A stretch of DNA of 64,000 nucleotides from Nocardioides ganghwensis (GTDB lineage: Bacteria > Actinomycetota > Actinomycetes > Propionibacteriales > Nocardioidaceae). The DNA lies in assembly GCF_014779655.1 (NCBI RefSeq), contig NZ_JACXYX010000014.1:1-64000 (forward strand), in the 5' to 3' direction. A program made the position numbers and the translations under genes. Position 1 is the first letter of the stretch. Each line of letters begins with the position of its first letter. Shown piece by piece: positions 61,501-64,000 of this stretch. The notes beneath the pieces are model-generated. The model was not told where the DNA came from. It made no database searches and saw only the letters and a list, made by a program, of their open reading frames with translations.

Positions 61501-62362
61501 TACGCCGCCCGCCGCCGCGGCCGCAGGCGCCGCGGCCGCGCGCAACAGCTCCGACCCCGCACTGCGAGCGGAGTCCGGGCCCACCGAGCGGCACGCGCTC
61601 GCCGACGGCGGGGTGTGGGCACGCGCCGCCGCACAGTCCCGCGCCCCCGCACAGGCGCCCCGGGCCGACTCCGTGCAGCTCACCCTCCGGTTGGGCGACG
61701 AGCCCGGCGAGCCGGGCGAGCGGCCGAGCGGGCTGCCGGAGATGACCACGCTCGAGCGGATGCGCGCCGAGCTCGAGATCCTCGGCCTCGACGTCAGCCA
61801 GCACGCGGTCGGGGCCTACGACCCGTTCCTCGACGCGCTCGGGGTGACCCGCAGCCGCGACCTGCTGCGGCGCCGCAGCCGCTCCGAGCTGCTGGTCGCC
61901 GGGGTCAAGGTCGCCACCCAGACCCCACCGGTCAGGTCCGGGCGTCGCGTCGTCTTCCTCACTGTCGACGACGGCACGGGGCCGATCGACGCGACCTTCT
62001 TCGAGGACGCCCAGGGGCCCTACGCCACCACCGTCTTCTCGTCGTGGCTGCTGCTGGTGCGCGGCGAGCTGCGGCGTACGGGACGGCGAGGCGTCTCCCT
62101 GCGCGCCACGGGTGCGTGGGACCTCCCGGCGCTGCACGGGCTGTGGCAGCGTGCCCGCTCGGGCGAGGACGGCGTCGCGCTGGTGCGCGCCGAGCTGGCG
62201 CGGGTGCCCGAGTCGCCCGGCGACGAGCCGGCCGGGCGCCGGGTGCTCGTCCACTCCAGCGGGTTCCGGGTGTCCCCCTACTCCGACACCCGGCCTGCCG
62301 GCGATCCCGCCAAGGACGTCGCGCGCCACCTCTGGCACCGCAGCCCGGGGAGTCCGGGATGA
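58535..62362 (+). CDS. dnaE2: DnaE2-type error-prone DNA polymerase III alpha subunit
   Basis: A 1275-aa C-family polymerase (GTG start, GGGAGCGAG upstream). PHP domain (about 1-300: HLHVASGYSLRYGASHPHVLVERAAEHGMDTLALTDRN), polymerase with catalytic PDIDVD (457-462), then helix-hairpin-helix and OB domains to the end. An Arg/Pro/Ser-rich insert (about 85-110) and a long low-complexity stretch (about 970-1045) precede QLTLRL (1048-1053), a candidate sliding-clamp motif. In mycobacteria DnaE2 carries out damage-induced mutagenesis with ImuA' and ImuB; neither is encoded next to it here. Third gene after the LexA box. Confidence 0.9.
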   Translation: MSRDPFVHLHVASGYSLRYGASHPHVLVERAAEHGMDTLALTDRNGTYGAVRFVRAARRAGIRPVLGVDLAVAPVALPAGPSRSRPDARRTPTRGGAFRESPPERADGSGGSRVTFLASGRDGWAALCRMVSAVHLAGERGRPVATVEGLAPHLAGGHVLVLLGPSSELGFAATRRRDDLGLAAIAPWLDLLPRENLVVELVSHRLGGRRGDWGPGTSPHAARMAGVARTAGLTTVLTNAVRYADRLDAPTIDVLDAARRLVPLGSAGLRDVGPAAARGNAEGFLKSGKQMGEVAEEICRLAGFGDGRDEGRRLLARTRLVADRCALDPRRDLGIGEVHFPELELASGATHDQTADTLLRRRCEAAIDHRYGTAPRMRIWTRLDQELRTIATLGYASYFLAVADVTDLVARMGIRRAARGSGAGSLVTYLLGISGVDPLRHGLLMERFLSPLRASLPDIDVDVESARREEVYRAILDRYGGERCATVSMMDTYRVRHAVRDVGAALGMPPGEIDAIAKAFPHVRAREARRALRDLPELRVSGLGDGALDRFFDLVERLDGLPRHIAMHPCGVVLSDATLLDRTPVEASWAGFPMSQFDKDDVEELGLLKLDVLGIRMQSAMAHAVAEVERVDGVRIDLDDESQVPFDDPATFELISSARTLGVFQIESPGQRELVGKSGIETFDDIVIDISLFRPGPVKSDMITPYLEVKQGWMSARYLHDDLRPILEQTRGVVVFHEQVMEIIARFAGVSLAEADEKRRALGGTEGMAETRTWFFPRALARGYALALVEQVWSVLEAFASFGFCKAHAAAFALPTYQSAWLKTHWPAHFLAGVLTHDPGMYPKRLILDDARQLGVGVLGLDVNASASSYLVEPSATGDGHAIRLSLADVKGIASAEVARIVEARDGAPYASLSDFFHRARVSRPILERLVLAGGFDGVYGIGSGEQAVHRRGRVTRRDLLLQVAELNHHARSIDRGSRARGRGSATRRTPPAAAAAGAAAARNSSDPALRAESGPTERHALADGGVWARAAAQSRAPAQAPRADSVQLTLRLGDEPGEPGERPSGLPEMTTLERMRAELEILGLDVSQHAVGAYDPFLDALGVTRSRDLLRRRSRSELLVAGVKVATQTPPVRSGRRVVFLTVDDGTGPIDATFFEDAQGPYATTVFSSWLLLVRGELRRTGRRGVSLRATGAWDLPALHGLWQRARSGEDGVALVRAELARVPESPGDEPAGRRVLVHSSGFRVSPYSDTRPAGDPAKDVARHLWHRSPGSPG

Positions 62363-62390
62363 CCACACCCCACGCACTAGGGTTGGCCCC

Positions 62391-63149
62391 ATGCAGCCTC
62401 CCGCCACCGCCTCTGCCAGCGAGCGCCGCCAGTCGGTCCGGGCCGGAGTGGTGTGGGACGGCGTACGCCGGCTGCTGGAGGCTCCCGGGGCGTTCCCCGA
62501 GCAGCAGGCCCGGATCGTCGACGTGGGGGGTGGCACCGGCGGGTTCGCCGTACCGCTGGCCGAGCTCGGCCACACCGTCCAGGTCATCGACCCCAGCCCC
62601 GACGCCCTGGCCTCCCTCGACCGCCGCGCCCACGAGCGCGGCGTCGCCGACCGCGTCACCGGTCAGCAGGGCGACCTCGACGACCTGCCGAGCCTGGTCG
62701 ACGGGGCCGACCTCGTGCTGTGCCACGGCGTCCTCGAGATGGTCGACGACCCCGCCGCCTCGCTCGCCGCGATCGCCGGGGTCCTGCGTCCCGGCGGTCA
62801 CCTCAGCCTCCTCGTCGCGCAGCGCCACGCGGCCGTCGTGGCCCGCGCGATGGCCGGCCACTTCCAGGCGGCGCGCGAGCTCCTCGACGGCGACGCGACG
62901 ACCCCGGCCGGTGGCCGTGCCGGCCGCCGCTTCACCCACGACGAGGTGGTCGACCTCCTCACCGCCGCCGGCCTCGAGCCCGCGTCCGTCCAGGCCGTGC
63001 GGGTCTTCTCCGACCTGGTGCCGGGCAGCCTCCTCGACCTCGAGCCCGGTGCGACCGCGGCCCTGGTCGAGCTCGAGCGGGCGGTCGCCACTCGCCCCGA
63101 GTACCTCCCGCTCGCGGCGCAGGTCCACGTCGTCGCCCGCCGCGGCTGA
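62391..63149 (+). CDS. SAM-dependent class I methyltransferase
   Basis: A 252-aa enzyme from ATG 62391. Motif I is VDVGGGTG (43-50), acidic loop VIDPSPDA follows and DLVLCHGVLEMVDDPAASLAAIAGVLRPGGHLSLLVA forms motifs II-III. Resembles the CmoA/Ubi-like fold and the methyltransferases often found beside dinB in actinobacteria. Substrate unknown. It starts 28 bp after the polymerase stop and may be co-transcribed. Confidence 0.87.
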   Translation: MQPPATASASERRQSVRAGVVWDGVRRLLEAPGAFPEQQARIVDVGGGTGGFAVPLAELGHTVQVIDPSPDALASLDRRAHERGVADRVTGQQGDLDDLPSLVDGADLVLCHGVLEMVDDPAASLAAIAGVLRPGGHLSLLVAQRHAAVVARAMAGHFQAARELLDGDATTPAGGRAGRRFTHDEVVDLLTAAGLEPASVQAVRVFSDLVPGSLLDLEPGATAALVELERAVATRPEYLPLAAQVHVVARRG

Positions 63150-63158
63150 CCCTCCCGC

Positions 63159-63175
63159 CGGTGGCGCAGCCACCG
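63159..63175 (+). terminator. Compact stem-loop before dinB
   Basis: CGGTGGC (63159-63165) and GCCACCG (63169-63175) pair around GCA. It may end the upstream transcript or modulate dinB expression; short stem. Confidence 0.3.
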
Positions 63176-63200
63176 CCTCGCACCCCGGCCGCGGTGCGGC

Positions 63201-64000
63201 GTGACCGAGACCCCGATCCTGCACGTCGACATGGACGCCTTCTACGCGTCCGTCGCGCTGCGCGAGCGTCCTGACCTCGTCGACCAGCCGGTGGTGGTCG
63301 GTGGGAGCGGTCGGGGCGTCGTGCTCGCGGCCAACTACGTCGCCCGCCGCTACGGCGTCCGCTCGGCCCTGCCGATGACCCGCGTACGCCGGCTCTGTCC
63401 CCACGTCGTGGTGCTGGCGCCCGACTACGCCACCTTCACCAGTGTCTCCGCCTCGGTGATGGAGACCTTCCGCGAGGTCACGCCCCTCGTCGAGGCGGTG
63501 TCCCTGGACGAGGCGTTCCTCGACGTCCGTGGCTCCACGCGCCGGCTCGGTCTGCCCGCACGGATCGCCGAGCGGCTGCGGTCGACCATCCACGACGAGC
63601 AGGGCATCACCTGCTCGGTCGGCGTGGCTGCCTCCGTCTCGGTCGCCAAGCTCGCGAGCCGCCGCGCCAAGCCCGACGGGGTGCTGGTGGTGCCGCCGGC
63701 CGGGGTGACCTCGTTCCTGCACCCCCTCGACGTCGGGGAGCTCTACGGGGTGGGGGAGAAGACCCAGGCGCTCCTGCACCGCTTCGGCCTGCTCACCGTC
63801 GGCGACGTCGCGCACACCCCGCTCGCGACCCTGCAGCGCGCCGTCGGCCACCACCTCGGCCGCGAGCTGCACCACCTCGCCTGGGGCACCGACCGCGGCG
63901 AGCTGCACGTCAGCGCCGGCCCGCACGAGCCGGAGAAGTCGATGGGCGCGGACGAGACCTTCGCCCGCGACACCGACGACCGGGACGTCATCGTCCGCGA
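63201..64000 (+). CDS. dinB: DinB, DNA polymerase IV (cut by window end)
   Basis: Starts at GTG 63201 and stays open to the last base; 266 codons are visible of an expected 350-420. Y-family polymerase with catalytic D10 in HVDMDAFYASV and D103-E104 in SLDEAFLDV, so it is an active-type enzyme and not the inactive ImuB. It copies past damaged bases. Later parts (YGVGEKTQALLHRFGLLTVGDVA, the HhH region) are typical. In many actinobacteria DUF3040 and mraZ follow; that region lies outside the window. Confidence 0.93.
   Translation, partial: MTETPILHVDMDAFYASVALRERPDLVDQPVVVGGSGRGVVLAANYVARRYGVRSALPMTRVRRLCPHVVVLAPDYATFTSVSASVMETFREVTPLVEAVSLDEAFLDVRGSTRRLGLPARIAERLRSTIHDEQGITCSVGVAASVSVAKLASRRAKPDGVLVVPPAGVTSFLHPLDVGELYGVGEKTQALLHRFGLLTVGDVAHTPLATLQRAVGHHLGRELHHLAWGTDRGELHVSAGPHEPEKSMGADETFARDTDDRDVIVR

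Noticed and set aside
57224..62659. Antisense reading frame of 1811 codons
   Set aside because: Lies opposite dnaE2 and its neighbours; composition (Glu/Val/Gly/Arg/His runs) is typical of antisense frames in high-GC DNA.
63201..64000. ImuB
   Set aside because: All polymerase active-site acids are present, so this is DinB.

Overview
The window is high-GC, densely packed DNA with many ATGA/GTGA/TGATG start-stop overlaps, frequent GTG starts, actinobacterial families (Rv2175c, DUF5304, MacS, SAV_6107 HEPN, DUF6504, class II DAHP synthase) and a mycobacterial-type SOS box. It reads as a chromosomal segment of an actinobacterium, most likely Nocardioidaceae (Nocardioides-like). There is no rRNA, no CRISPR and no tRNA that I can see. 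No gene-free stretch exceeds 300 bases; the largest are 8648-8904, 51796-52017, 33521-33712, 49337-49522, 29209-29391 and 57616-57792.

Layout. (1) 134-8647, minus strand: a Flp/Tad pilus operon (CpaB, TadZ, TadA, a VWA-TadB fusion, TadC) that runs into a sensor kinase and LuxR-type regulator. (2) 8905-12843: acyl-CoA ligase, SRPBCC protein, ArsA-like ATPase and a DUF5304 protein, splitting the Tad locus. (3) 12856-14492, minus: TadG-like and TadE pseudopilins. (4) 14660-22606: ROK sugar kinase, TIGR00300 protein, esterase, PlsC and MacS/MacR, with an HTTM cassette and a flavin-reductase-like gene between kinase and regulator. (5) 22617-32275: accessory metabolism (acetyltransferase, glycerol kinase + DUF1028, MFS, PPi-type phosphofructokinase, APC permease, lipoprotein phosphoesterase). 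(6) 32288-40547: a PucR-type regulator divergent from a six-gene Liv-type ABC operon with an acyl-CoA ligase inside it. (7) 40652-46284: class II DAHP synthase, an unusual membrane protein, threonine aldolase, zinc-ribbon membrane protein, EamA transporter. (8) 46302-54048: PASTA kinase, LysM transglycosylase, GH16-like secreted protein, Rv2175c homologue, RNase Sa-like enzyme with barstar, polyprenyl synthase, MetF. (9) 54074-57615: SIMPL protein, carotenoid-desaturase-like oxidoreductase, DUF4126, YbaK, membrane protein. (10) 57657-64000: a LexA box and promoter driving DUF6504, a HEPN protein and a DnaE2-type polymerase, then a methyltransferase and DinB, which is cut by the window end.

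Working together: the Tad genes would build an adhesive Flp pilus, probably controlled by the two-component pair at the 3' end of their operon; no Flp pilin or prepilin peptidase lies in the window. The Liv-type operon likely imports an organic acid that its own ligase converts to a CoA thioester. The last 6 kb is a DNA-damage-inducible translesion synthesis module. As I recall it, blocks 2, 4, 7-8 and 10 follow the gene order found upstream of the dcw division cluster in Streptomyces and mycobacteria, so the Tad, Liv, HTTM and RNase/barstar genes look like lineage-specific insertions into a conserved backbone.
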